Origin: Winogradskyella sp046545555
GTDB lineage: Bacteria; Bacteroidota; Bacteroidia; Flavobacteriales; Flavobacteriaceae
Direction of reading: 5' to 3'
Assembly: GCF_046545555.1 (NCBI RefSeq)
Contig: NZ_JBHZTH010000003.1
Coordinates: 1 to 64,000, forward strand
DNA: 64,000 bases
The notes beneath the pieces are model-generated. The model had not been told where the DNA came from and did not search any database. It was given only the letters and a program-made list of their open reading frames with translations. This document shows, piece after piece, positions 25,111 through 34,756 of the stretch; the first letter of the stretch is position 1, and the number at the start of each line of letters is the position of its first letter. The translations under genes and the position numbers were made by a program.

Positions 25111-25748
25111 TTAATTGGCACTCGAAATACCATTTACACTTAAGTATAGTAATTCTTTGGCTATTTCATGGCTCTGCCATTATAGGTATTAGTTTGGGAT
25201 TCTCCAATTGGTTTATAGAAAAAACACCTCTAAACTTAACAGTTTCGCTGCTCCTATTTCTATTTATTTACTCGTTAAATAGTTTTAAGAAAATAGGTGC
25301 TTTTCTATTATTTTTTAGCTTGGGTTTATTTGCCGAATGGTTAGGCGTTAACTATCAGCTACTATTTGGGTCTTACTACTATGGTAATAATTTTGGTGTA
25401 AAGTTAGATGGTGTACCTTATTTAATTGGTATCTATTGGGCTTTATTGACTTTTGTTACTGCTGCGATATTAGACTATACAAAATGGCATCGAATTGTTA
25501 AGATAGTATTGGCCGCGTTATTTATGGTTTTCTTAGATTTTGTTATGGAGTTTAGCGCACCAATTTTAGATTTTTGGCACTTTGAAGGAGGAATGCCAAA
25601 ATTTGAAAATTATTTTACTTGGTTTCTATTAGGTATAATTTTTCAATATATACTAAAGCAACTTAAAATAGAAGGTAATAAACTATTCTGCCTAAACCTA
25701 TATGTAGCTCAACTGATATTCTTTTTATTCGCTTATTTTTATTTTTAA
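25107..25748 (+). CDS. cruF: Carotenoid 1',2'-hydratase CruF
   Basis: A 213-residue polytopic membrane protein of the CruF (DUF422) family with about six or seven hydrophobic helices and the conserved stretches FGSYYYGNNFGVKLDGVPYLIG and DFVMEFSAPILDFWHF. CruF adds water across the C1',C2' bond of acyclic psi ends, needed for saproxanthin and myxol. The ATG overlaps the crtD stop (ATGA) and its own end converges with the crtA-like gene, overlapping by 4 bp. Confidence 0.9.
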   Translation: MINWHSKYHLHLSIVILWLFHGSAIIGISLGFSNWFIEKTPLNLTVSLLLFLFIYSLNSFKKIGAFLLFFSLGLFAEWLGVNYQLLFGSYYYGNNFGVKLDGVPYLIGIYWALLTFVTAAILDYTKWHRIVKIVLAALFMVFLDFVMEFSAPILDFWHFEGGMPKFENYFTWFLLGIIFQYILKQLKIEGNKLFCLNLYVAQLIFFLFAYFYF

Positions 25749-26443
25749 AAGGGTAAAGCTTCAATGCCAGACCATTTTCCTTCCGACTTATATGGTTGAA
25801 ATCTAGAAAAAAGTTCTTCACTATACCATTTTATTCGTTTTGTATCTGTTACCGCTTTTTTATGCTCCGCACTACCATAAGCAAAACGCATTAAACTTTC
25901 TTTATCGCGCCAGACACTAAATGTAGCCATTTGCAAAAACGGTACCTCGCCAATACCTTTAGTGTAAATTAATCCTTTATTATTGGATAATGGTTTTTGA
26001 GAAGTTGGGACATACCTCCAAAACTTAATCAATAATCGTTTTTTAATAGTCGCTCTTGTAATGACAGCAACAAAAGGATTCTCATCTTTTAATGAATCAC
26101 TCTTTTTAAATGGGTTTTTTCCTGACCACTCTCCATGAGATTTGATGTTTTTTAAATACAACGTAAAATACTCATTAGATTTGGCTTTATAACGTTTTAT
26201 CAATTGAGAGTTTTTGAAGAACTTACTGGCAGCATCCTCATTGTCCCAAATTTGAATAAGCGCATAAACAGACCAGTCTGGCAAAGGATTAAAACCATCT
26301 TTTCCGCTACCCATCAGTTTGTATAAGGTAAGCCCTTTAATATTAGCTAATTTAGCATGGGCAAACTGCATCATTCCGAAAGCCCAAACTTTTTTTGAAA
26401 ACGATTTATATCTAAAAAATGTTATTGTAGTTATTTGAGACAT
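25745..26443 (-). CDS. CrtA-like carotenoid 2-hydroxylase
   Basis: A 232-residue protein of the spheroidene monooxygenase (CrtA) family, with TLYKLMGSGKDGFNPLPDWSVYALIQIWD, MATFSVWRDKESLMRFAYGS and HKKAV at the family positions. A crtA-related gene from marine Flavobacterium P99-3 encodes a carotenoid 2-hydroxylase (CrtA-OH) in myxol formation; the neighbourhood of crtD and cruF points to the same role. It is transcribed towards cruF from its own promoter, so it may be regulated separately from the merR-headed operon. Confidence 0.82.
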   Translation of the reverse strand: MSQITTITFFRYKSFSKKVWAFGMMQFAHAKLANIKGLTLYKLMGSGKDGFNPLPDWSVYALIQIWDNEDAASKFFKNSQLIKRYKAKSNEYFTLYLKNIKSHGEWSGKNPFKKSDSLKDENPFVAVITRATIKKRLLIKFWRYVPTSQKPLSNNKGLIYTKGIGEVPFLQMATFSVWRDKESLMRFAYGSAEHKKAVTDTKRIKWYSEELFSRFQPYKSEGKWSGIEALPF

Positions 26444-26528
26444 TTCTTTTTATGAAACTTCTTAATAATGAAGGTTCATTCAAAGATATTATTTTTGAAT
26501 AAAAAAATTAGAAAAGCCTTATTATATC

Positions 26529-27092
26529 TTACATATCTAATAAACCTTCTATCAGTTTTCTAACATTATCACTATTCCAATTAATAGCACCAGATTCGTC
26601 TACTATAATCTCTCCTGTTTTATTAATTATAAATGTTCTGGGAATAGAACGTGTAATTAATTCTTCTGGCATATTGTTAAGAGGATGATAAACTTCGAAA
26701 TCAAATTTATTTTTAGATTTAAACTTTCTTGTAATATCAAAATCCTCATTAGTTATAAATAAAAATACAACTTTATCTTTGTAGTCATTATATAATAATT
26801 GAAGACTAGGCATTTCCGCTATACATGGAGGACACCATGTTGCCCAGAAATTAATTAATACTACTTTATCGTTAGTTTCACTAAAATCTAAACTTCTATT
26901 TAAATCAGATTTTAATTGCCAACCATTATAAGTCACAGAAGATCTATCTTCTTTATTAATTATTGTAGACTGTCTAATATAAGTTAAACCTTTATGTAAT
27001 GTAACTTGAATCGGCTTCCTTGTTTGGGGTATAATTAAAACTATGATAATTAATAAAAAGAAAATATTACGCTTATTGAGTTTAGCTTTCAT
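26529..27092 (-). CDS. TlpA-like membrane-anchored thioredoxin
   Basis: A 187-residue protein with one N-terminal hydrophobic segment (about 9-22) and a periplasmic thioredoxin fold whose active site reads WATWCPPC. The cis-proline position is RSIPRTFIINKTGEI. Such proteins reduce disulfides of exported or cytochrome-maturation proteins or detoxify peroxides; the partner is unknown. It follows the Crp/Fnr regulator gene by 9 nt on the same strand and is probably co-transcribed with it. Confidence 0.88.
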   Translation of the reverse strand: MKAKLNKRNIFFLLIIIVLIIPQTRKPIQVTLHKGLTYIRQSTIINKEDRSSVTYNGWQLKSDLNRSLDFSETNDKVVLINFWATWCPPCIAEMPSLQLLYNDYKDKVVFLFITNEDFDITRKFKSKNKFDFEVYHPLNNMPEELITRSIPRTFIINKTGEIIVDESGAINWNSDNVRKLIEGLLDM

Positions 27093-27101
27093 TTATTTAA
27101 A

Positions 27102-27773
27102 TTAAGAGAAAGTATTATAAATCCGTATATGCTTTCTATTAAAATCTATAATAGACGATTCTTTTAATTCATTCATCAAAATATTTAGAGTAGGTCTAGA
27201 TATTCCAATTAATGAGGCAATATCCTTTTGTGTGTATGGGTGATTTATTATATGATCTCCTGTTTGATCACAATCATAACCATAATCATTACATAATTCT
27301 TGTAAAAACTCTTGTAACCTTGTCTTAGAATCTTTAAAGAGTAGCAACTGTAGTCTCCTTTCGAGTTTTTTAAATTTAAAACCAATAAATTTATAAATTC
27401 TTAGACTAAAAGTTTTATTGTCGCGCATTAAATCGTGCATTGTCGTTACACCTACGGGACAAATAGATGTGCTATTATCTAAAGATTGAGCAAACTCATC
27501 TCGTCGTTCTTCACCTAATATAGCTTTTTCACCGAAAAGCTCACCTTTATTTAAAATAGCTTTTACAACTTCAGTTCCATCTTCATTATAATATCCAATC
27601 TTAACTTTTCCATTTTCTATAAGAAATACCTTATTGGCCGCATCCTCTTCAAAATAGATATAGTCACTTTTTTTATATGAATCAAAGGAATGACAGGCTT
27701 TATATTTCTTAAATTTATGAGGACACAATAAGTTGAACAAATTGACGTCTTCAAAAACCCAGATGGAATTCAT
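27102..27773 (-). CDS. Crp/Fnr-family transcriptional regulator
   Basis: A 223-residue regulator with a cyclic-nucleotide-binding-like barrel (about 30-125) and a C-terminal winged helix (about 170-215, YTQKDIASLIGISRPTLNILMNEL). The phosphate-binding cassette lacks the CRP Arg-Ser/Thr-Ala sequence: it reads GEERRDEFAQ, so cAMP binding is doubtful. Four cysteines are present but not in an Fnr-like N-terminal cluster. It may sense redox or another ligand, consistent with the thioredoxin gene behind it. Confidence 0.88.
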   Translation of the reverse strand: MNSIWVFEDVNLFNLLCPHKFKKYKACHSFDSYKKSDYIYFEEDAANKVFLIENGKVKIGYYNEDGTEVVKAILNKGELFGEKAILGEERRDEFAQSLDNSTSICPVGVTTMHDLMRDNKTFSLRIYKFIGFKFKKLERRLQLLLFKDSKTRLQEFLQELCNDYGYDCDQTGDHIINHPYTQKDIASLIGISRPTLNILMNELKESSIIDFNRKHIRIYNTFS

Positions 27774-27842
27774 AGCTTATAAATTATATTGAGATAATCT
27801 AAAAGTCGTAAACTGTTAATAAACCTTTCATTTTAAAACAAA

Positions 27843-27875
27843 AAAAACTCCTAGTATTAAAAACTAAGAGTTTTA
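27843..27875 (-). terminator. Terminator after aconitase
   Basis: An 11-12 bp stem with one mismatch, A-tract on the left and T-tract on the right; on the minus strand it lies 20 nt beyond the aconitase stop. Confidence 0.75.
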
Positions 27876-27895
27876 CTTTAATTTTAAACTTCTAA

Positions 27896-30163
27896 TTAAG
27901 CGTTTTGCTTTTTTATTAAATTAAGGGCAGAACCTTCATTATACCAGTCTATCTGTGCATCATTATAGGTGTGATTTAAAGCTATTACATCCTTACTACC
28001 ATTTGAATGAACCACCTCTAACATTAACTGTTTATCTGGCGCAAATTCATTTAAATCTAAAAAGTTAAATGTATCATCTTCTTCAATTAAATCATAATCA
28101 GCTTCATTGGCAAAAGTTAAACCTAACATACCTTGCTTCTTAAGATTTGTTTCGTGGATACGTGCAAAAGATTTCACAATTACAGCTGCAACACCTAATT
28201 GTCTTGGTTGCATGGCTGCATGTTCTCTTGAAGAACCTTCACCATAATTGTGATCACCAACAACTATAGATTTTATTCCTGCAGCTTTATAAGCTCTAGC
28301 TGTATCTGGCACTCCGCCAAATTCTCCTGTCAATTGGTTCTTAACAAAGTTTGTTTTTTTACCAAAAGCATTTACTGCGCCAATTAACGTATTGTTTGCA
28401 ATATTATCTAGGTGTCCTCTAAATCGTAACCAAGGACCAGCCATAGAAATATGATCTGTAGTACATTTTCCAAACGCTTTTATTAAAAGTTTAGCACCAT
28501 TAATAGTACCTCCAAGCGGCGTAAATGGTTCTAGTAATTGTAAACGCTCTGAAGTAGGACTTACAGAAACTACAACATCGCTGCCATCAGCAACAGGCTC
28601 TAAATAACCGTTATCTTTTACGTCAAATCCTTTTGGTGGCAATTCCCATCCTGTTGGTTCTTCGAACATTACTTCTTCACCATTTTCGTTTATTAATTTA
28701 TCTTTTAATGGATTAAAATCTAAACGGCCGGCAACTGCAATAGCTGCGGTTAATTCTGGTGATGCTACGAATGCATGTGTATTTGGATTTCCATCTGCAC
28801 GTTTAGCAAAATTTCTATTAAAAGAATGTACAATACTATTTTTTGGCGCATTTTTAGGGTCACTATATCTCGCCCATTGTCCAATACATGGTCCACAAGC
28901 ATTTGTAAATATTTTAGCATCTAGCTTTTCAAAAATACCTAAAATTCCGTCGCGCTCAGCCGTATAACGAACTTGCTCAGAACCGGGATTTATACCTAAC
29001 TCTGCTTTCATTTTTAAACCTTTGTCTAAAGCTTGTTGCGCAATGGATGAAGCTCTTGATAAATCTTCATAAGATGAATTTGTACAAGAACCAATTAATC
29101 CCCATTCTACTTGGATTGGCCAATCATTTGCTTTAGCCTTCTCTGTCATATCTGTACCAACTGAGGTTGATAAATCTGGTGTGAAAGGACCATTTAAAAG
29201 TGGACCTAATTCAGACAAATTAATATCTATAACCTGATCAAAATATTGCTCTGGATTAGCATATACTTCGTCATCAGCTGTTAAATATGGTCTTATTTTG
29301 TTTGCTGCATCTGCAACATCTGCTCTTTCTGTCGCTCTTAAATAACGCTCCATTGAATCGTCATATCCAAAAGTTGAAGTTGTAGCTCCAATCTCAGCAC
29401 CCATGTTACAAATAGTTCCTTTTCCGGTACAAGACATTGATGTTGCTCCAGGGCCAAAATATTCTACAATAGCTCCTGTACCTCCTTTAGCTGTTAGTAT
29501 TTCTGCAACTTTTAATATTACATCTTTTGGCGCAGTCCAACCAGAAAGTTTTCCTGTTAACCTTACTCCTATCAGTTTAGGGAATTTCAATTCCCAAGCC
29601 ATTCCTGCCATTACATCTACTGCATCAGCACCACCAACACCAATTGCAACCATTCCTAATCCACCAGCATTCACAGTATGAGAATCGGTACCAATCATCA
29701 TTCCCCCAGGGAACGCGTAATTTTCTAAAACAACCTGATGTATAATACCTGCTCCTGGTTTCCAAAACCCAATCCCATATTTATTAGAAACTGATTCTAA
29801 AAAATTAAAAACCTCGCTACTTGTACTATTCGCATTTTTTAAATCTGTTGCAGCACCATCTTTAGCTTGAATTAAGTGATCACAATGCACTGTAGTAGGA
29901 ACGGCAACCTTAGGTTTACCAGCTTGCATAAATTGCAATAATGCCATCTGAGCCGTTGCATCTTGACAAGCTACACGGTCTGGTGCAAAATCTACATAGT
30001 CTTTTCCTCTAGAAAAAGCCTCAGTAGGTTTTCCATCCCATAAATGAGAGTATAATATTTTCTCCGAGAGTGTTAATGGTTTTCCAACAATTTCTCTAGC
30101 AGCATCTACACGCTCTGTCATGTTAGAATATACCTTTTTAATCATGTCAATATCAAATGCCAT
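27896..30163 (-). CDS. Aconitate hydratase
   Basis: TCA-cycle [4Fe-4S] enzyme interconverting citrate and isocitrate. The 755 residues match the mitochondrial-type aconitase (not the 890-residue AcnA). Visible landmarks are TTVHCDHLI, GTDSHTVNAGGLG, the cluster ligands in SCTNSSYEDL and TNACGPCIGQW, and the swivel-domain GDHNYGEGSSREHAA. A TATTTTTG -7 box on the minus strand (30204-30211) precedes it, with no clear TTG partner. Confidence 0.97.
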   Translation of the reverse strand: MAFDIDMIKKVYSNMTERVDAAREIVGKPLTLSEKILYSHLWDGKPTEAFSRGKDYVDFAPDRVACQDATAQMALLQFMQAGKPKVAVPTTVHCDHLIQAKDGAATDLKNANSTSSEVFNFLESVSNKYGIGFWKPGAGIIHQVVLENYAFPGGMMIGTDSHTVNAGGLGMVAIGVGGADAVDVMAGMAWELKFPKLIGVRLTGKLSGWTAPKDVILKVAEILTAKGGTGAIVEYFGPGATSMSCTGKGTICNMGAEIGATTSTFGYDDSMERYLRATERADVADAANKIRPYLTADDEVYANPEQYFDQVIDINLSELGPLLNGPFTPDLSTSVGTDMTEKAKANDWPIQVEWGLIGSCTNSSYEDLSRASSIAQQALDKGLKMKAELGINPGSEQVRYTAERDGILGIFEKLDAKIFTNACGPCIGQWARYSDPKNAPKNSIVHSFNRNFAKRADGNPNTHAFVASPELTAAIAVAGRLDFNPLKDKLINENGEEVMFEEPTGWELPPKGFDVKDNGYLEPVADGSDVVVSVSPTSERLQLLEPFTPLGGTINGAKLLIKAFGKCTTDHISMAGPWLRFRGHLDNIANNTLIGAVNAFGKKTNFVKNQLTGEFGGVPDTARAYKAAGIKSIVVGDHNYGEGSSREHAAMQPRQLGVAAVIVKSFARIHETNLKKQGMLGLTFANEADYDLIEEDDTFNFLDLNEFAPDKQLMLEVVHSNGSKDVIALNHTYNDAQIDWYNEGSALNLIKKQNA

Positions 30164-30351
30164 ATAGTATATTTAAAGGTTGATAATTTTACGTTTAGTA
30201 AAACAAAAATACGAATTTTATAGGGTATATAAAACTAAAATAGAAATGTTAAAACATCTATGTAGTTGTCAATGTATTATGACTAAAATTTAAGATAATT
30301 AAAAAATTAATTGATAGATTACAGTATCTTCAATAAATTAACATTAATCCA

Positions 30352-31485
30352 TTATTTAAAATAATTCTTAATTTCTATCCTGTCTCTTAAGTTCGTTATA
30401 GGTTTCTCATAAAATCTAAATAATAGATAAGATAATAGTATAGTGAGACCTATATATAAGGTTAATAGGATTAAATTAGAATTCGCAAATGGACCTGACA
30501 CTTTAAGCTGTTGAATAAATTTCACTACTAGTGAGAAATGCGTTAAATAAATTGCATAAGATATGATACTAATAAACGTAACCGGTTTTGAAATTAAATA
30601 TGAAACTGACTTTACATTAGATAGATAAGGTAATAAACAAGCTATCGCTATAGAATTTATGGCTACGTAAAAAATATTCCAAAATAATGGGCTTATCTCA
30701 ATAAATAGACTTAACTGTGGAATAAATATATTTAATCCTACAATACTAAAAACACCTATAACCAAACCGTAAAACTTACAATTCATCCAAAACTTAGGGT
30801 ATTGCACTGATATATATGCCGCCAGAACACCATAATAAATAGCATCTACTCGATATATAACGACAGCTTTTAAACTTCGGTTCCAAATAGTCATATTCGA
30901 AACTTCATTAAATGAATTATAGAATAACCTGGCTAGTGTAAAACCAACAATAATAAACACAGTAACTCCTAAAAATAACTTTGACTTGGCTGTATTTCTA
31001 TTTAATATAAAGGTGAGATACAATACTAATGGCCCTAATATATAAGCGAACTCCTCTATACTTAAACTCCAAGATTCACCAAAAAAGGAAGACATTGGCC
31101 AGGCTAAATTCTGAAAAAATACAAAATACTGCCATAAATCATTTGGTAATTTAGTACCGAGACAAATAGCAATTAAAATATTAACAAGAAGAATAAGGTA
31201 GTAATTTGGTAATGTTCTAAACCAGCGACGCACTAAAAAATGACCAAAATCTTTTATTTTAAAATCGACACTTATATAAATTCTAAACAATATTTTACCA
31301 ATAAGAAAACCGCTGAGTACAAAGAAAATTTCTACACCTAGATATCCAGACAAGGCTACCAATTCATTTATACGAGGATTTGTAATTGGTATCACCCAAA
31401 TACTATGAGAAATTAAAACCAAAATGATTGCGACAGCTCGCATGAGGTCTAAACCAAAAATTCTATTGCTTTTATTAATGCTCAT
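30352..31485 (-). CDS. Acyltransferase family 3 (OafA-like)
   Basis: A 377-residue polytopic inner-membrane protein with about ten helices. The N-terminus GLDLMRAVAIILVLISHS carries the catalytic-type His, followed by GYLGVEIFFVLSGFLIG and the SWSLSIEEFAY segment of the family. Members acetylate or acylate lipopolysaccharide, exopolysaccharide or antibiotics; the acceptor here is unknown. No glycan genes flank it. The upstream gap of 188 bases (30164-30351) to aconitase holds no gene. Confidence 0.9.
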   Translation of the reverse strand: MSINKSNRIFGLDLMRAVAIILVLISHSIWVIPITNPRINELVALSGYLGVEIFFVLSGFLIGKILFRIYISVDFKIKDFGHFLVRRWFRTLPNYYLILLVNILIAICLGTKLPNDLWQYFVFFQNLAWPMSSFFGESWSLSIEEFAYILGPLVLYLTFILNRNTAKSKLFLGVTVFIIVGFTLARLFYNSFNEVSNMTIWNRSLKAVVIYRVDAIYYGVLAAYISVQYPKFWMNCKFYGLVIGVFSIVGLNIFIPQLSLFIEISPLFWNIFYVAINSIAIACLLPYLSNVKSVSYLISKPVTFISIISYAIYLTHFSLVVKFIQQLKVSGPFANSNLILLTLYIGLTILLSYLLFRFYEKPITNLRDRIEIKNYFK

Positions 31486-31531
31486 TGATGAGATATCAAT
31501 GGTAAAAAGTAAAGGTTTCTGAAGTTATATC

Positions 31532-32485
31532 CTAAAATAAGCTTTCAATAATTTTTTCATCAGTAAGACTTTCCGCCTCTGCTTTATAGTTCTTAATGAT
31601 TCTGTGTCTTAAAATTCCGGTGGCAACAGCTTGAATATTCTCAATGTCTGGAGAAAATTTACCATGAGTTGCTGCATGTGTTTTTGCTGCTAAAATAAGA
31701 TTTTGAGAAGCTCTAGGTCCTGCTCCCCAATCTACAAATTCTTTAACAAGAGCTGCAGCAGATTCAGACTTTGGCCTGGTTTTACCAACTAAAGACACAG
31801 CATATTCAATAACATTATCTGCTACTGGTATACGACGTATTACATTCTGAAAATCTATAATCTCCTGAGCAGTAAAAAGAGAATTTACTGATAGTTGTAC
31901 ATCTGTTGTAGTGGCTTTAACAACATCCACCTCTTCTCGAAAAGATGGATAATCTAAATTAATTGCAAACATAAAACGATCTAACTGTGCTTCAGGCAAT
32001 GGGTATGTTCCTTCTTGCTCAATTGGATTTTGCGTCGCTAGAACGAAATAAGGTAAATCTAATTTGTATTGATGACCAGCTACAGTAACAGAGCGCTCTT
32101 GCATAGCCTCTAGCAGTGCCGCTTGAGTCTTAGGTGGAGTTCTATTAATCTCATCAGCTAAAATAATATTAGCAAATATTGGGCCTTTAATAAACTTAAA
32201 CTGACGATTTTCGTCTAATATCTCACTACCAAGAATATCGCTAGGCATTAAATCTGGTGTAAACTGAATCCTTTTAAAATCTAAACCAAGAGCTTGAGCA
32301 ATTGTATTAACCATTAAGGTTTTTGCTAAACCAGGAACACCTATTAACAAGGAATGACCACCCGAAAAAATTGATATTAATATTTGGTCAACAACCGTTT
32401 CCTGACCAATAATAACTTTCCCTATTTCTTCTTTAAGAGACTTATATTTCTTTACGAAATTTTCAATAATTACAACGTCAGACAT
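31532..32485 (-). CDS. MoxR-family AAA+ ATPase
   Basis: A 317-residue AAA+ chaperone: Walker A LIGVPGLAKT, Walker B IILADEINRTPPKTQAALLEAMQE, sensor LATQNPIEQEGTYPLPEAQLDRF, followed by the C-terminal lid domain (HRIIKNYKAEAE). MoxR ATPases usually cooperate with a von Willebrand domain protein to insert cofactors or protect proteins, but no such gene is seen downstream in the window. It is 3 nt after the SurA-like gene and is the last gene of the unit. Confidence 0.93.
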   Translation of the reverse strand: MSDVVIIENFVKKYKSLKEEIGKVIIGQETVVDQILISIFSGGHSLLIGVPGLAKTLMVNTIAQALGLDFKRIQFTPDLMPSDILGSEILDENRQFKFIKGPIFANIILADEINRTPPKTQAALLEAMQERSVTVAGHQYKLDLPYFVLATQNPIEQEGTYPLPEAQLDRFMFAINLDYPSFREEVDVVKATTTDVQLSVNSLFTAQEIIDFQNVIRRIPVADNVIEYAVSLVGKTRPKSESAAALVKEFVDWGAGPRASQNLILAAKTHAATHGKFSPDIENIQAVATGILRHRIIKNYKAEAESLTDEKIIESLF

Positions 32486-32488
32486 ACT

Positions 32489-33934
32489 CTATTTTACTTT
32501 TAACCAATCACTTTGATAATCGCAATCTCTATATGTGCCATTAATCTTTATGTACGTCTCTGAAATGGCTTCTTTCTGCCATTTCTCTATAGCTTTAATT
32601 TGTTTGTCTTGAAGTGCTAGATCCTTAATCTTTAAGTAATCTCTAGAATAATCGGCTTTATGATCATTAATCCTATCGGTAACAGTCATAATTTTAAACT
32701 TCAACCTATTAATTCTGTCTTCATCTTGAATAACTTCACTAATAGCATCATCTTTTAAATCTTGAATTTGTGTGTACATCTCAGTATCCATCCTTGCTAA
32801 TTCAAAGTTAAAATCTTGAGTTGTTGGGTTTGTTAATTTACCGCCTTCATATTTCGTCTCTTTTTCATCACTAAATTCTCTGGCTGCCTCTGCAAAAGTT
32901 AAAGTACCATCTATAATTTTAGCTCTTACTTCGTCAATTTCGTCTTTCGCCTTTTGTATGGCGTCTTGTGTTAGCTCTGGCTTCAATAAGATATGTCTTA
33001 CATCATATTCTTGCCCTCTAATTTTTTCTAAATAAATGATATGATATCCAAAATCTGTTTCAAAAGGTTCTGATATTTCACCTTCTTGCAGGTTAAATGC
33101 TATATCCCTAAACTCTTTTACCATTCTAGGGTTTTTCCTATTCATCGTCGGCAATTTACCACCATTACTTTTAGACCCTGGATCTTCAGAATAGAATAAA
33201 GCTTTTGTAGTAAAACTTGCACCATTCTCTTCTATATCTTTTTTAAATGCACTTAACTTATCGATAACTGCTTGTTTAGATGCCTCTGTAACTTCAGGTA
33301 TTACAACAATCTGAGCAACTTTTAATTCGGTACCAAAAGTTGGTCTTTCATCTTCTGGAATGTCGTTGAAAAATGTTCTAACTTCTTCTGGTGTAACTTC
33401 GATCTCTTCAGTTACCTTTTTTTGCATCTCTCTTGCCAAGTAACCGTTTTTATTTATTTCATACATCTCATCTCTAAGCGCTTGTTCAGAATCTTTTTTA
33501 TAGAATTTTAACAAACCATCCATATCGCCTTTTGTCTGAGCCAAAATACCTTGAATTTGCTGCTCAACGAGTGATTGAATATAAAGTTCATTAACGATTA
33601 CACTATCTTGTATAGCTTGGTGCGCATATAGTTTTCTTTCTAAGAGGCTACCAAAAAGTTCGCAACGCGATACATCTTTTAGGTCGGCACCTTGCGCTTC
33701 TAGTTGAGCTATTTCGCGATCTAAATCTGATTCTAAAATAATAAAATCACCAACAACAGCTCCAACGCCATCTGCTTTAATTCTAGTCGTATTAACCGTG
33801 CTATCTTTAGATTTTATTGAAGGGGCTTCTTCGTCTGGTATAATTTCTTGCGCATGTAAGGCACTAGCTAAAAATAAACAGCAAAACGTTGCAGCTTTAA
33901 TTATAGATCTGAAATTTATTGTTTTTAATGGCAT
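32489..33934 (-). CDS. SurA-like periplasmic peptidylprolyl isomerase
   Basis: A 481-residue exported chaperone with signal peptide (about 1-29), a SurA N-domain (GDFIILESDLDREIAQLE onward), and two parvulin domains: about 200-310 (VAQIVVIPE, FSEDPGSKSNGGKLPTM) and 310-400 (YDVRHILLKPEL, DEKETKYEGGKL). It would escort outer-membrane and secreted proteins through the periplasm. The start overlaps the end of the preceding lipoprotein gene by 38 nt. Confidence 0.9.
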   Translation of the reverse strand: MPLKTINFRSIIKAATFCCLFLASALHAQEIIPDEEAPSIKSKDSTVNTTRIKADGVGAVVGDFIILESDLDREIAQLEAQGADLKDVSRCELFGSLLERKLYAHQAIQDSVIVNELYIQSLVEQQIQGILAQTKGDMDGLLKFYKKDSEQALRDEMYEINKNGYLAREMQKKVTEEIEVTPEEVRTFFNDIPEDERPTFGTELKVAQIVVIPEVTEASKQAVIDKLSAFKKDIEENGASFTTKALFYSEDPGSKSNGGKLPTMNRKNPRMVKEFRDIAFNLQEGEISEPFETDFGYHIIYLEKIRGQEYDVRHILLKPELTQDAIQKAKDEIDEVRAKIIDGTLTFAEAAREFSDEKETKYEGGKLTNPTTQDFNFELARMDTEMYTQIQDLKDDAISEVIQDEDRINRLKFKIMTVTDRINDHKADYSRDYLKIKDLALQDKQIKAIEKWQKEAISETYIKINGTYRDCDYQSDWLKVK

Positions 33935-34748
33935 CTTTTGTAATATCGTTTTCTAGTTGTTTAATAAGTTCTAATTTCCTCTTATTAATAACTATTTGTT
34001 TTATTGACTTGCTGACGTAATTTATAGGTGCATAATCATTCTGTAAACGTACATCATTAACTTGCATCAAATATAGGTTTAATGAATCTTTGAGTTGTAA
34101 GAAATTAGTTTTTTTTAACAGTTGATTTTTATTATCAGAGGTAATAACAGGAATCTTCTCTACGAGCTTGTTGTATTTAATCCATAATGAATCATTTAAG
34201 GAGTAAGACTTAAACTGCACCGAAATTGAATCTAAATATCTTTTGTCTTTAAGCTTAAAACGCTTAAACCTATTCTTAATCGTATCTAAGTCTATAGGGT
34301 TAAGTGGTAAAGTTACGTATCTAAACTGCAACAAATCGTCATTAAGTTTAAAAGACTCTTTATTCGCTTCATAAAAGATTTTAGCTTCATTAGGATGTAC
34401 AAGAGTGTCTATATTTTTATTTACTAACGCTTCTAAATAAGCCTTACTATATAAGTCATTCTTATACTGTGTAACTAATCTAGAAAACTCGTCTTGCTTA
34501 TCTTGCGAGATATTGAGTAACGCACCATCCATTAGTAATAGTTGTCTTGCCCAACGATTAATATAATTATTAACCAAAACAACACTATCCGCCTTTGTTG
34601 CACCATTTGGAACAATATCAATTATATCTTCCGCATAAAGAAAAGACTCATTAACACGTGCTATTGGCTCTCGATCATCTGCAGTTTTAAAGAAATCGCA
34701 ACTGACAATGATTAAAGCAAACGATAATATGAGGAGGGATTTTTTCAA
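33897..34748 (-). CDS. SurA N-domain-like lipoprotein without parvulin
   Basis: A 283-residue lipoprotein (LSFALIIVSC lipobox, Cys17) whose early segment REPIARVNESFLYAEDIIDIVP resembles the start of SurA/PpiD chaperone domains, followed by long helices as in the foldase N/C chaperone module. No parvulin domain is present: the usual HIL and GG(D/K)L landmarks are missing. Genes on both sides encode parvulins, so it probably works with them as a membrane-bound holdase. No specific family name can be given. Confidence 0.75.
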   Translation of the reverse strand: MKKSLLILSFALIIVSCDFFKTADDREPIARVNESFLYAEDIIDIVPNGATKADSVVLVNNYINRWARQLLLMDGALLNISQDKQDEFSRLVTQYKNDLYSKAYLEALVNKNIDTLVHPNEAKIFYEANKESFKLNDDLLQFRYVTLPLNPIDLDTIKNRFKRFKLKDKRYLDSISVQFKSYSLNDSLWIKYNKLVEKIPVITSDNKNQLLKKTNFLQLKDSLNLYLMQVNDVRLQNDYAPINYVSKSIKQIVINKRKLELIKQLENDITKDAIKNNKFQIYN

Positions 34749-34756
34749 AAAAAATA

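Noticed and set aside
29403..29681. Plus-strand open frame inside the aconitase gene
   Set aside because: Antisense shadow of a highly conserved enzyme gene.
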